Assembly (NCBI GenBank): GCA_964462535.1 | Contig: CAYWXV010000020.1 | Coordinates: 1-58,213 of the forward strand | Source of the DNA: CAYWXV01 sp964462535 | GTDB taxonomy: Bacteria > Bacteroidota > Ignavibacteria > OLB7 | Direction: 5' to 3' | Length of the DNA: 58,213 nt | Part shown: positions 37,763 to 47,280 of the stretch, piece after piece | Layout of the letters: every line of letters starts with the position of its first letter | How positions within the stretch are numbered: position 1 is the first letter of the stretch | Position numbers and translations under genes: made by a program | Notes under the pieces: model-generated | Seen by the model: the letters and a program-made list of their open reading frames with translations, nothing else | What the model was told of the DNA's origin: nothing | The model's database searches: none

Positions 37763-39577
37763 TCACTCCTCCATTGACAGAACCGCCAGAAATGCCTCCT
37801 GCGGTATTTCAACCGCCCCGACCTGCTTCATCCTCCGCTTTCCCTCTTTTTGCTTCTCCAGCAGCTTTCTCTTCCTCGAGATGTCTCCACCGTAGCACTT
37901 CGCAATCACATCCTTTCGGAGAGCTTTGATGGTATCGCGAGCGATGATCTTCGCTCCAATTGCAGCCTGCACGGCGATTTCAAACATCTGCCTTGGAATC
38001 AACTCCTTCAGCTTCGCGCAAAGCTTCCGGCCGTAGTGATACGATTTTGCGCGATGAATGATAATCGACAACGCATCAACTGCCTCGGTGTTCAGCAGGA
38101 TATCCAGCTTCACCAGGTCCCCCTCACGCATATCAATCACCTCGTAGTCAAACGACGCGTAACCACGAGAGACCGACTTCAGCTTGTCGTAGAAATCGAA
38201 GATCACCTCGGCCAGCGGGAGTTCGAAGGTGATGTCAACACGGGTAGAGGATAGGTAGCTGGTGTTTCTGTAGATCCCGCGACGTTCGATGCAGAGCTTT
38301 GTGATGGCGCCGATATATTCAGAGGGGCAGATTATCTGCGCACGTATGTATGGTTCCTCGATCGTGTCAATCTGCCCAACGGGAGGAAGGTCGCTTGGAT
38401 TGTCGATCGTAATGTGTTCGCCGTTCGTCTTGAGCACTTCGTACTCAACGTTTGGAATCGTCGTGACTATTGTCTGATCGAACTCTCTTTCCAGGCGCTC
38501 CTGCACGATTTCCATGTGGAGCATACCAAGGAAGCCACACCGGAACCCGAAGCCCAATGCCGTCGACGATTCCGGTTCGTAGACGATAGCCGAGTCGTTG
38601 AGTGAGAGCTTCGCAAGCGCGTCGCGAAGCGATTCGTAGTCATCGGATATTGCTGGGTAGATACCGGCGAACACCATCGGTTTTACCTCCCGGAACCCAG
38701 GAATCGGTTCCGTGGCACCGTGCCGGGCGGTCGTCACAGTATCACCGACCTTCGTCTCCTTGACATCCTTGATCGCCGCTGTGAAATAGCCGACAGCTCC
38801 ACATGAGAGCGTTCCGGTTCGTTTTCGAGCGATATGGAGAATCCCCGTCTCTTCGATGTAGAACTCCCTGCCGCTATGCATGAACTTGATCTTCTCCCCC
38901 TCCTTCAACTCGCCGTCAACGACACGCACATAGGCAATCGCCCCCCTATAGCTGTCGAAGAGCGAATCGAAAATCAACGCGCGCAGCGGTGCGCTCGGAT
39001 TGCCGCGAGGGGGTGGGATGCGATCAACGATTGCTTCCAGGATCTCCTCGATTCCAATTCCTGCCTTGGCCGATGCCAGGATGATCTCATCCTCACGACA
39101 TCCGATTAAATCAACAACCTGTTGACGCACGGTCTCGAGCGTTGTGCCTGCGGATGGAAGATCGATCTTGTTGATAACAGGAATGATTTCCAGCCCCGCT
39201 TCAATCGCCAGATAGAGATTCGCGATCGTTTGCGCTTCGACCCCCTGCGTTGCATCCACAACAAGAAGAGCACCTTCGCAAGCGGCCAACGAGCGCGATA
39301 CTTCGTAGCTGAAGTCAACGTGCCCAGGAGTGTCGATCAGATTCAGACAGTACGTGGCGGAATCCCCTGTCTCCTTTGGTCTTCGATAATCCATTTGAAT
39401 GGCGTGGAGCTTGATGGTTATGCCACGCTCCTGCTCAAGCGGATTGTCGTCCAGAACCTGGTTCATCTTCATCTCACGCGCTGTGACTCTCCCTGTGGAC
39501 TCAAGGAGACGATCCGCAAGTGTAGACTTGCCGTGATCGATGTGCGCGATGATGCAGAAGTTCCGTGTATGGTTCAT
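37763..39577 (-). CDS. lepA: Elongation factor 4 (LepA)
   Basis: 604 aa from the ATG at 39577. GTPase with the G1 motif AHIDHGKST, G3 DTPGH and G4 NKID, then the EF-G-like domains and the LepA-specific C-terminal part (YGGDISRKRKLLEKQKEGK). It acts on the ribosome during initiation or back-translocation. The frame extends 10 residues upstream, but the MNHTRNFCIIAHID start fits the family. It leads the operon with two lepB genes, hemW and DUF2723; a hairpin terminator lies upstream. Confidence 0.95.
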   Translation of the reverse strand: MNHTRNFCIIAHIDHGKSTLADRLLESTGRVTAREMKMNQVLDDNPLEQERGITIKLHAIQMDYRRPKETGDSATYCLNLIDTPGHVDFSYEVSRSLAACEGALLVVDATQGVEAQTIANLYLAIEAGLEIIPVINKIDLPSAGTTLETVRQQVVDLIGCREDEIILASAKAGIGIEEILEAIVDRIPPPRGNPSAPLRALIFDSLFDSYRGAIAYVRVVDGELKEGEKIKFMHSGREFYIEETGILHIARKRTGTLSCGAVGYFTAAIKDVKETKVGDTVTTARHGATEPIPGFREVKPMVFAGIYPAISDDYESLRDALAKLSLNDSAIVYEPESSTALGFGFRCGFLGMLHMEIVQERLEREFDQTIVTTIPNVEYEVLKTNGEHITIDNPSDLPPVGQIDTIEEPYIRAQIICPSEYIGAITKLCIERRGIYRNTSYLSSTRVDITFELPLAEVIFDFYDKLKSVSRGYASFDYEVIDMREGDLVKLDILLNTEAVDALSIIIHRAKSYHYGRKLCAKLKELIPRQMFEIAVQAAIGAKIIARDTIKALRKDVIAKCYGGDISRKRKLLEKQKEGKRRMKQVGAVEIPQEAFLAVLSMEE

Positions 39578-39601
39578 GTGTAGACCGTCGTGAAATGCCA
39601 A

Positions 39602-39628
39602 GGCCACTGCCCACCTGGGACAGTGGCC
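39602..39628 (-). terminator. Hairpin terminator
   Basis: GGCCACTG pairs with CAGTGGCC, with an inner CCCA/TGGG pairing, located after the stop (39767) of the large outer-membrane protein gene and before lepA. Confidence 0.75.
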
Positions 39629-39766
39629 TCCCCTTATGCAGAACCGACAAACTTACCGCCGCGGCCTCGCGTGTGCAATACTGTCCGGGTGCGCAATGGG
39701 TCACGGCATGTAGCAACGCGCATCTTCCAGGTGATGGGTCGTCGCTTTGTACTCATGGGACAATGT

Positions 39767-42700
39767 TCACCGCCCCAGCGTGATTGTTGCTCGCAGGAGA
39801 TCCTCGTCGTTCTCGTCTGATGAGAAGATGTTCCGATCGTATCGAAGGTCGAAGGTCCCAAGTCCGAACAATCCGACTGAAACACCGGCTCCGAGTGTCG
39901 TGATCTGACGATCTCCAAGCCGCCGTACCAGCACACTTCCGTGTGTCTCGACGGGTGCAAGCGGACGGGCGGCTATCATGACTCCGAACGATGGAACCGA
40001 AGCAGTCGCCGCCTCCAGACCGGTGCTCGTCGTGTTCAGTCCGTACGTGACAGCGGCGTTCAGGGCCGACCCGAAACCGATGCGCCCCGTTGCTGTCAAC
40101 GCCACAGTGCTAAACGTCCCTGTTGTTTCGTCGGACTGCGACTCCTGATATCCTGCAGAGATGAACGCGCCGACTCTCGCCGATCCAATAGTGCGATCAT
40201 AGGACATTGTGGCGTTACCCTGACGATGAATCGTCTCGATCTCGCCATCGCCACCCTCACTCTCAACAACACGTCGCTGTCCTGTTTCAGCATATCGGAG
40301 TGTCAGCCGGGGAAGTCCCGCGATCCTGAAATCACCCCCGACAGAAATCCGATTGATCGTTCCCGTCGTCCCGCCATTCAACGCATTCCCACTCACCTCG
40401 CGACTGACCTCCCCTTGCAGAGAGACTCGTCGATTCAATATGAGCTGGTCGATCGAGGCATCGACGCGGAAGAGATCCGTTCTCATCCCGGCCGTTCCCA
40501 CCGAGTTATACCCAGGACCGACGTACCTGCTCCCAATCGCGACACGGGAGTCCTCGTATGGTTGCCACATAAGACGCCCCCTCCAGGCCAGATCCGCGAT
40601 ACTGCCCGCCCGTCTTCCTTGATCACCGAAGAACTCGGGCGATTCCGCTCCATCGACGGTCGGTCCTTCGTCGCCATCGACAAACAGAGACGCATTTATC
40701 TCTCCATCAACGCTGAGATGGTGATCGTCATCCTGGAGTCGACCTGAAAGACCGGCGACCATGTTCTTCTGCCGTCTGAACACGCCGCCAAGCCCTTCCA
40801 ACAGATTGGCTATTCCCTCCGATGTAGCATCGTCTTCGGCCCAGAGTCCCGACGCGATCAGATGGGTCCCGTTCTTCCTCCCAAGGCCGAGTCGCCCTAC
40901 ATAGACGACGCGGCGCGGTGCGGGTAGCTGGTTGATATCAATTGAAGGCGATCCGTCAATCTCAACTGATTGAGGGGGGAGAAGGCCTGCGTCTCTGCTC
41001 ATCGTCCCGATCGCTCCACCGACGTAGAAGCTACCGGGATTGTATTCGGCCACTCCGCCGTTGATCGAAACGCCTTGCATCATCAGTTCACTGAATGCCG
41101 GTGCCACGGTGCCGAATCCGAGAGATGGAATATCAAGCAGGGCGGTCTCGGTTGGCTGTACGATGCCGAGGCTTTGTAGCGTCGCAAGATCAACGCCGAT
41201 TTCGCGCATGAACAACGGAGCCCCTATTCCGTTCGTGTCGGAGAACAGACCGGAATCCCGCACCGCTGTGACAAGGGAATCCAACAGTCGTTCCAGGAGA
41301 ACCACGGTGTCGCTGGATGTCGCGTTGCCCGTAAACTCATCCAGTCGCCGCTGCACTCGTTGCATCAACGAGACATTGACATCACCGATGTTTCTATCGA
41401 ATCGGAACGCTCCGCGCTCAACCCCGTTGTCGTTGGTTGAAACGTTTCGTTCAGTCGAAAGGAGAAGATTGAAGGAGATCGGCATACCATAAATCCGAAG
41501 GGTCGGCGCCAGCTCCCACCGGACAAACGACGTTGGCGTTTCCGCCAGATGTCCCGCCCGCGTCGTGCGCTCCGCTGTCAGACGCGTGATCGCGGAAAGA
41601 CGAATAGGGACAGTGTCACCCAGAAACGCCTGATCGTCTACGGGGAGACTTTCGAGCTGTACTCCAAGTCTAGGGTCAGGTCTGCCCGGCAGATCGTTTG
41701 CCGTCGAATCGAGCGTTTGAACCTCTTCCTCCGGTCCGGATTCGTCTGATGTGGATCCGGAGCTGCCGCCCGGCGCAGGATCGATATCTCCGGAACCACC
41801 ACCCGGCGATTGCTCACGGTCAGTCTGGTTTTCCCGTGAGACGTCGTCATCCAGGGAATCGAGTGAACGCTCGTCAACGGGAACATCGATTACGCCTCCG
41901 CTCCGATCGCCGCGTGTTACGGGGCCACGTGGCGGAACGACAGGAGAGGGGGGAGGTGTCTGTTTCGCGACGGTATCCGCCGGCGGATCTGGTATTGTGG
42001 AGGGATCAACAGGCATGCCGGCATCTCGCGGCAGGTACCCATGGTCTACCCCGGTTGGCGTGGACGTTTCTTCGGCTGGATCGCGGTACGTGAAGCTCCA
42101 TATCTCGCTGGTGCAGACTTCAGCACTGTCTCCGGTTACTGCCTGGATCCGCCATGCGTAGCGTCTTCCTGATCGGAAGGGGCGGATCGCCGGGTCGGCC
42201 TGCCAAGCTGCCGTCTTCAAATCCTTCTTCCGGATCAACACAGCATTGACTCGTAAAGCCTCTTCTGGCGTCTGACCGGGAAGGACTTCGACGACGACCA
42301 GATTGCATCGGATTTCCTGACCCGACGTCGTTTGCGGCTGCATGAACCAGGACCACGCAACCTGCCGGTCCGTAACCTCCGCGTCGTCGTACGGCGCCAG
42401 CAACACAGGGGGGAGTGCCGATCCAATACGGACCTGGCGACAATCCGTCGAGCGCCCCTGGTCTGACGCGATGACCTCAATGCAGATCGACCAATCGCCG
42501 TCGGGAAGTAGTCCAGTGCGTCCCATGGCCGAACGCATCGCTGGGGAGATGTCGACTATCGCCAGTGCACGAAGATCACGAAGTCGTACTCGTCTCGCCT
42601 CGCCGCCTCGTACGATTGGTCCTGTGGCCCGGGCGCTGAGGGCGACTACGCCAGCCGGATCACGTACCGTTGCGACCAGTTCCAGACTGACGCGGGCTGT

Positions 42701-42862
42701 ACCATGGTTGACAACGGTCACGTTCCAGACATCTGCAATGCGGACCCGTTGCTCGGAGGGAAAGTCGAGCGTGGTCGTGATCGTTTGCGCGCTGGCAAAT
42801 CCTGTCAGAACGGTAGCACACAGGAGACCGACAAGCAGGGACCGCAAACCCTTCGATTCCAT
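39767..42862 (-). CDS. Large probable outer-membrane protein with fibronectin-like and barrel parts
   Basis: About 1,031 aa from the ATG at 42862, with a signal peptide (LLVGLLCATVLTGFASAQ). Residues about 25-300 form two Ig/FN3-like domains (RVRIADVWNVTVVN, then WSWFMQPQ and YAWRIQAV). A low-complexity linker rich in Pro, Gly, Asp, Ser and Glu follows. The remaining 500 or so residues alternate polar and hydrophobic strands with Gly turns (RVGAFISAGYQESQSD), suggesting a beta-barrel. The protein ends in an Arg, not an aromatic residue, which is unusual for a barrel. It could be an outer-membrane adhesin or assembly protein; I do not recognise a named family. Confidence 0.65.
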   Translation of the reverse strand: MESKGLRSLLVGLLCATVLTGFASAQTITTTLDFPSEQRVRIADVWNVTVVNHGTARVSLELVATVRDPAGVVALSARATGPIVRGGEARRVRLRDLRALAIVDISPAMRSAMGRTGLLPDGDWSICIEVIASDQGRSTDCRQVRIGSALPPVLLAPYDDAEVTDRQVAWSWFMQPQTTSGQEIRCNLVVVEVLPGQTPEEALRVNAVLIRKKDLKTAAWQADPAIRPFRSGRRYAWRIQAVTGDSAEVCTSEIWSFTYRDPAEETSTPTGVDHGYLPRDAGMPVDPSTIPDPPADTVAKQTPPPSPVVPPRGPVTRGDRSGGVIDVPVDERSLDSLDDDVSRENQTDREQSPGGGSGDIDPAPGGSSGSTSDESGPEEEVQTLDSTANDLPGRPDPRLGVQLESLPVDDQAFLGDTVPIRLSAITRLTAERTTRAGHLAETPTSFVRWELAPTLRIYGMPISFNLLLSTERNVSTNDNGVERGAFRFDRNIGDVNVSLMQRVQRRLDEFTGNATSSDTVVLLERLLDSLVTAVRDSGLFSDTNGIGAPLFMREIGVDLATLQSLGIVQPTETALLDIPSLGFGTVAPAFSELMMQGVSINGGVAEYNPGSFYVGGAIGTMSRDAGLLPPQSVEIDGSPSIDINQLPAPRRVVYVGRLGLGRKNGTHLIASGLWAEDDATSEGIANLLEGLGGVFRRQKNMVAGLSGRLQDDDHHLSVDGEINASLFVDGDEGPTVDGAESPEFFGDQGRRAGSIADLAWRGRLMWQPYEDSRVAIGSRYVGPGYNSVGTAGMRTDLFRVDASIDQLILNRRVSLQGEVSREVSGNALNGGTTGTINRISVGGDFRIAGLPRLTLRYAETGQRRVVESEGGDGEIETIHRQGNATMSYDRTIGSARVGAFISAGYQESQSDETTGTFSTVALTATGRIGFGSALNAAVTYGLNTTSTGLEAATASVPSFGVMIAARPLAPVETHGSVLVRRLGDRQITTLGAGVSVGLFGLGTFDLRYDRNIFSSDENDEDLLRATITLGR

Positions 42863-42943
42863 GGTCTTTCTCGAATTCCGATGTTGAACAACTCCAACGC
42901 ACATGCTCCTGCATCACGATGATCAATCTATCGGGAGGCGGTT

Positions 42944-43570
42944 ATGAGAATCAGGGAGAGTGGTGAAGGAGGGGGGAGACTGTCGCGAGCATTCTTTCAA
43001 TGCGAGGCACACATTGTGGCGCGCGAACTGATCGGTTCACTCTTGATTACCACAGTCGGTGGGGAGCGATCTGCCGGAATCGTGGTGGAAACGGAGGCAT
43101 ACCTGGCGGAAGGGGATGAGGCGAGTCATTCATTCAGGGGACGGACCGAGAGAAACGCTTCGATGTTCCGCACCGGCGGCCATGCCTACGTCTACTTTAT
43201 CTACGGCATGCACTACTGCTTCAACGTCGTTACCGGCGAAGCGGGGCGTGGAGAGGCGGTGTTGATTCGAGCGATCGAACCCGTGGAGGGATTGGAGACG
43301 ATGCGGCGGAGAAGGATGAGAAATCGTGATCTGGCGAATGGACCAGCAAAGCTCGCCGTAGCCCTTGGAATCGATCGAAGTCACGACGGACTGAACCTGG
43401 TCACGTCATCGACAATCTGGATTGAGGGAGGAGAGAGAGCTTCTGACAGCGACCTCGAGGTCACTCCCCGAGTAGGCATCACGCGGTCTGCCGATCTGCC
43501 ACTCCGATGGCGGCTCCAGACCGACACAGCTCATGTGCGTTCGACTCGTTCAATCTCTGGCACGCGGTAA
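42944..43570 (+). CDS. mpg: 3-methyladenine DNA glycosylase (AAG/MPG family)
   Basis: 208 aa, base-excision repair enzyme that removes alkylated adenine and hypoxanthine. Family signatures are VARELIGSLL, VETEAYLAEGDEASHSFRG, RNASMFRTGGHAYVYFIYGM (active-site region), CFNVVTGEAGRGEAVLIRA and ANGPAKLAVALGI. GGGAGGCGGTT lies just before the ATG. It is divergent from the large outer-membrane gene and convergent with the NifU-like gene, whose 3' end overlaps it by 40 bp. Confidence 0.93.
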   Translation: MRIRESGEGGGRLSRAFFQCEAHIVARELIGSLLITTVGGERSAGIVVETEAYLAEGDEASHSFRGRTERNASMFRTGGHAYVYFIYGMHYCFNVVTGEAGRGEAVLIRAIEPVEGLETMRRRRMRNRDLANGPAKLAVALGIDRSHDGLNLVTSSTIWIEGGERASDSDLEVTPRVGITRSADLPLRWRLQTDTAHVRSTRSISGTR

Positions 43571-43779
43571 ATCAGAGCCTGCTCGACGCCGGCCCGAAGC
43601 GTGAGCGACGCAAGAGGACATCGTTCACACGATCCGACCATTCGAATGACACATGTCCCCGAGTCGGGCTCGAACCGAACGAATTCGAGATCTCCACCAT
43701 CACGTTGCAGGTAATGCCGGATTTCATCGACGGCCTGAACGATTCGAGCATGGAGGTCGTCTGGTGTGGAACTGTTCAT
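43531..43779 (-). CDS. NifU C-terminal-domain Fe-S scaffold protein
   Basis: 82 aa. The NifU C-terminal (Nfu) domain with its cysteine pair, C51-x2-C54 in GSCERCPL, which binds a transient Fe-S cluster. It probably works with the Mrp protein encoded just upstream (45-bp gap), as an Fe-S carrier pair. The gene end overlaps the mpg gene on the other strand by 40 bp. Confidence 0.9.
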   Translation of the reverse strand: MNSSTPDDLHARIVQAVDEIRHYLQRDGGDLEFVRFEPDSGTCVIRMVGSCERCPLASLTLRAGVEQALIYRVPEIERVERT

Positions 43780-43824
43780 ATCGCCATCCCTGCCGATGCG
43801 CGCGGCTCGTATCCAGCCATGCTC

Positions 43825-44937
43825 CTACGACTGTTGACTGCCGAGGATAATCTGCGGTGCCACGCTTGGACTCTCCATATTGACGATCGAAACCTGAGCT
43901 GCCAACTGCCGGGCAACGTCGCGGATCGTTTGGGCCTGTTCGCTGTCGGGCTCACTTGCGACCACTGGACGTCCCTGATCGCCCCCAATGCGAGTAGGGA
44001 TAGTCAGCGGGATTTCTCCAAGGAAGGGGACATTCATTTCCTGAGCTGCGTCCTTGCCGCCGCCGGTCGCAAAGATGTCATACCGAGTTCCGGTGTCGGG
44101 GGCAATGAAGTAGCTCATGTTTTCTATGATTCCAAGCACAGGGACCTGAACCCGTTCAAACATCCGGAGTCCCTTTCGTGCATCCTCCAATGCAATGTCT
44201 TGAGGCGTTGTGACGATGGCTGCCCCAGTGAGCGGTAGGGTCTGCGTCAACGTCAGCTGAATGTCGCCTGTTCCGGGGGGCATGTCGAAGATGAGGTAGT
44301 CGAGTTCGCCCCAATCGACATCCGACAGAAACTGACGAAGGGCTCCGGCAGCCATTGGTCCACGCCAGATAACAGGCTGATCCGGATCGATCAGAAATCC
44401 GATGGACATCACTTTCACATTGTAGGCCATCAACGGCTCCAGACGGCGCTCACCTTTTTCGTCGACGTAGACAAGAGGACGCTCACCCGCAAGACCGAAC
44501 ATAAGTGGGGCCGATGGGCCATAAATGTCGGCGTCAACCAGACCAACCTTGCTTCCATCCATCGCCAGCGCCACGGCAAGGTTGACGGCCACAGTCGACT
44601 TCCCGACACCCCCTTTTCCTGAAGCAATCGCGATCGTGTTTCGAACACCCGGCATTATGGAGCTGCGTCGATCGGCCCTTGCGCCGACAACCTGGGCCGT
44701 CATCCGGACTTCGACCGATTGCGCTCCAAGCCCCCGAAGAATCTGCTCAGCCTGGGCTTTCATTTGATCTTTGACTGGACAGGCAGGTGTTGTCAACTGA
44801 ATGGAGAGCGACACCTGGTCCCCCTTGACTTCCAGATCCTGTACAAATCCGAGCGAGACGATATCCCGCTGAAGATCCGGGTCATGGATACCTTTCAACG
44901 CGTCGAGTACCTGTTCATGTGTTATCGTGACCGCCAT
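43825..44937 (-). CDS. mrp: Mrp/ApbC-type Fe-S cluster carrier ATPase
   Basis: 370 aa from the ATG at 44937. An N-terminal MIP18/DUF59 domain (HDPDLQRDIVSLGFV) is followed by the deviant Walker A GKGGVGKS at about 107-114, FDMPPGTGD (switch region) and a Mrp-type end. Mrp/Nbp35-type ATPases carry Fe-S clusters to apoproteins. It is the upstream member of a pair with the NifU-like gene. The frame is open upstream but without family support. Confidence 0.92.
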   Translation of the reverse strand: MAVTITHEQVLDALKGIHDPDLQRDIVSLGFVQDLEVKGDQVSLSIQLTTPACPVKDQMKAQAEQILRGLGAQSVEVRMTAQVVGARADRRSSIMPGVRNTIAIASGKGGVGKSTVAVNLAVALAMDGSKVGLVDADIYGPSAPLMFGLAGERPLVYVDEKGERRLEPLMAYNVKVMSIGFLIDPDQPVIWRGPMAAGALRQFLSDVDWGELDYLIFDMPPGTGDIQLTLTQTLPLTGAAIVTTPQDIALEDARKGLRMFERVQVPVLGIIENMSYFIAPDTGTRYDIFATGGGKDAAQEMNVPFLGEIPLTIPTRIGGDQGRPVVASEPDSEQAQTIRDVARQLAAQVSIVNMESPSVAPQIILGSQQS

Positions 44938-45096
44938 AGCATCGAATGTCTTGTGTGTGGGAAGATGTGGATATCTGAGCAACACCTCTTGCACGTCAAC
45001 CGCAACGTGCAACCGCGTCGCATCTGCGTTCCGGGTATTGCGGGGGCGACCTCAACATAGGGAGGTAAAGGAAAACGACACCGCAAGAGAACGTAA

Positions 45097-45127
45097 AACG
45101 GGATCCGGTTTGTTGCCGGATCCCGTT
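45097..45127 (-). terminator. Rho-independent-type terminator
   Basis: AACGGGATCCGG (45097-45108) pairs perfectly with CCGGATCCCGTT (45116-45127) around TTTGTTG. It lies after the stop (45191) of the SRPBCC gene and upstream of mrp. Confidence 0.8.
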
Positions 45128-45190
45128 CGATCTCATTTCCGTCCCAGCCCATCAGAGCTGGTCTATAGAATGTGACTCGTAGTGTTCGAT

Positions 45191-45781
45191 CTACTCTTCG
45201 CCTTCGTCAGTTGTCCGGCGTTCGGCGTGATACTTAATGCCGTTGGCCTGATAGGCTAGCGTCCCCAGGGCCCATGGATGAGCAACGCCGAGCATCGTGT
45301 AGGTAAGAAGGACAATGGTCTTCTCGGGATCCTCCGGATGCTCTTCAACCTTGATTGTATAGAGCGATGGGAAGAAGCCGCTGACACTTGTGTCGGCGAT
45401 CTCGATATCGCTCACAGTCATCTGTGAGCCTGGGATGTGAACCAGAACCTCACCGATGCGGTCGAAGATGCACCCGTTGATGACGCGATGAATCACGAAG
45501 CGACCTCCCTCATCGGAACCAAGGGAGTTCAGAGGTGAGAGTCCGGCCAGAATAGGATGATGAGAGAAAAACGCCTCGACCGAGGCGGCCGCGATCTCCC
45601 AGACCCTGTCGCGCGGAGACTCTACTTCAACCTGCACCGCGATCGTCTTCTCGGGAACATCCAGTCGCGAAAGGAGTTCGGTGTGCGTCTGATTGAGGAA
45701 CTCCTCGTTGATGTTAATGTGCCCGAAGCGACGGCCGTTGATGCTCTGGATCTTTGTCGGATAGCGATACGTGTAGTTCAT
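45191..45781 (-). CDS. SRPBCC/START-like protein
   Basis: 195 aa from the ATG at 45781, with GAGGGG upstream. The sequence has a START/polyketide-cyclase-like pattern (QVEVESPRDRVWEIAAASVEAFF, with a long helix at the end). Proteins of this fold bind lipids or small hydrophobic ligands; no specific role can be assigned. An in-frame ATG 27 codons upstream is possible but less likely. Terminator downstream, long promoter gap upstream. Confidence 0.65.
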   Translation of the reverse strand: MNYTYRYPTKIQSINGRRFGHININEEFLNQTHTELLSRLDVPEKTIAVQVEVESPRDRVWEIAAASVEAFFSHHPILAGLSPLNSLGSDEGGRFVIHRVINGCIFDRIGEVLVHIPGSQMTVSDIEIADTSVSGFFPSLYTIKVEEHPEDPEKTIVLLTYTMLGVAHPWALGTLAYQANGIKYHAERRTTDEGEE

Positions 45782-46424
45782 GGCTTTTCCCCTCATCATC
45801 TCGTTCGTCCTGTGCGTCCTTGCGTAATCGTTTCTCTTTTCACCGAGTCGTTCTATGAACATCCTGTAATCGAATCGGGGTCCAATGTTGTGCCACTCGC
45901 AACATCTCTATTCTTCTTCCCCTCCTCTGCACGTAGAAACGTCTGCCCCGACTGATTATTACAACGCTGTAATTGAATGAACCATCAAGCAGCAAAAAGG
46001 TTGCATCTCCGGTCCCATCTCTCATCTTTCGCGCAGAAATCGGCTCTTCCCAACGATCCCCGATACGGTCATCAACCTATCACCCCTATACTACGCGCCA
46101 GTCTTAACACTCTCTTAAACCCACCAACATCGTCCCGGTTCCCCACCTCCCAAAAGACGATCCCAGCGGTTAGGTGTGACGGCTGTTCACGAATCGTGAC
46201 CATCACGCCTCGTTTCAAATGGGGCGTTAAAGTAATACATAAAGTGACTTAGTCAAAATACTTAAAGTAGAAATCATCTCGGCATCATGTAGATGCCTCG
46301 GCGATACTCACACAGCGTGACGTATGGGAATGGTGGGGAGGAGGGTCGCACTGCGAAGGGAACTACTCGCGAATCCGCTTCATGTTACTATCTTTGGCAG
46401 TCCAACCAGAAGCAAGATACCGCC
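45782..46424. other. Intergenic region with two palindromes
   Basis: About 640 bp between divergent genes without a convincing coding frame. It contains TCACG-AAT-CGTGA (46187-46199) and TGAC-TTA-GTCA (46245-46255), both perfect inverted repeats with 3-nt centres and possible operators for the L,D-transpeptidase gene. AT content is higher in the second half, as for a promoter region. Confidence 0.5.
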
Positions 46425-47276
46425 ATGGTGCGCTCGTTACTCGCTCTACTTCTACTCTATTTCTGTTCGCAGTCGGTGCTCGCCGGCAATGGCGAGACGA
46501 CAGATCAACCACGCATGTCGTTCGGTATGCTTCGAGACACCCTGTATGTCCTCGATTCGGTGTACATGGAGATTCGGCTCGACCGGCAGATGATCTACCT
46601 TAGGCATCGGAGCGGTTCGGTCGAAACATTTCCATGTTCCACTGGTGACCCGCGTATCCCCGAGGGAATCGCGACCAGACCCGGAATTTTCACGATTCAG
46701 AGCAAGGCCTCCAAGGCCTTTTCCGCTGCTTTTCAGGTGTATTTGAACTTCTGGATGGGGTTCGATGGTGGTATCGGACTACATGGACTTGATGGCCGCT
46801 CGTACTACCGGTTCCTAGGAAGACGCCCTTCGTCGCATGGTTGTGTTCGCATCGCAAATGAGACCGGCGCCAAGCTCTTCCGAAAGGTTCGACTCGGAAC
46901 GGTCGTGTTCGTACACTCGGGCACACCAGCACGCCTTGTCCGGTTTGGCGATCCAACGCGTACGGATCTTCTCATCATGAACAGGATCGACAACAATCTG
47001 CTCGATCGCAGAACAACTGCCGTGGAGGAACTCCGGTGGGATGACTCTTCCCTGGTGCGCCCGATCGCTATCGCCCCCGGATACCGATTCCCGAAAATCC
47101 AGGTTGGAACGGCCTCCCGAACTGTACTTCAGTTCATGATTCCGGTCCGCCAGGATGCATTCGTCCCCCCGAGTCGACTTAGTTCCCGCGCTACGTCGGT
47201 CGTCCGATTTCGTCCCCTCCCAGGTGGAGAGACACTTCCAGACGAACTCCTCTCCGACATAGGTCTCCGTCCGTAG
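46425..47276 (+). CDS. L,D-transpeptidase (YkuD family)
   Basis: 283 aa from the ATG at 46425, which gives a signal peptide (MVRSLLALLLLYFCSQSVLA). The YkuD catalytic domain has GIGLHGLDG and the active-site motif SHGCVRI, with Cys at about residue 140, so it can form 3-3 or protein-peptidoglycan cross-links in the periplasm. The C-terminal 100 residues have no recognised domain. It starts after a long gap with palindromes, and is convergent with ispE (4-bp gap). Confidence 0.88.
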   Translation: MVRSLLALLLLYFCSQSVLAGNGETTDQPRMSFGMLRDTLYVLDSVYMEIRLDRQMIYLRHRSGSVETFPCSTGDPRIPEGIATRPGIFTIQSKASKAFSAAFQVYLNFWMGFDGGIGLHGLDGRSYYRFLGRRPSSHGCVRIANETGAKLFRKVRLGTVVFVHSGTPARLVRFGDPTRTDLLIMNRIDNNLLDRRTTAVEELRWDDSSLVRPIAIAPGYRFPKIQVGTASRTVLQFMIPVRQDAFVPPSRLSSRATSVVRFRPLPGGETLPDELLSDIGLRP

Positions 47277-47280
47277 AAGT

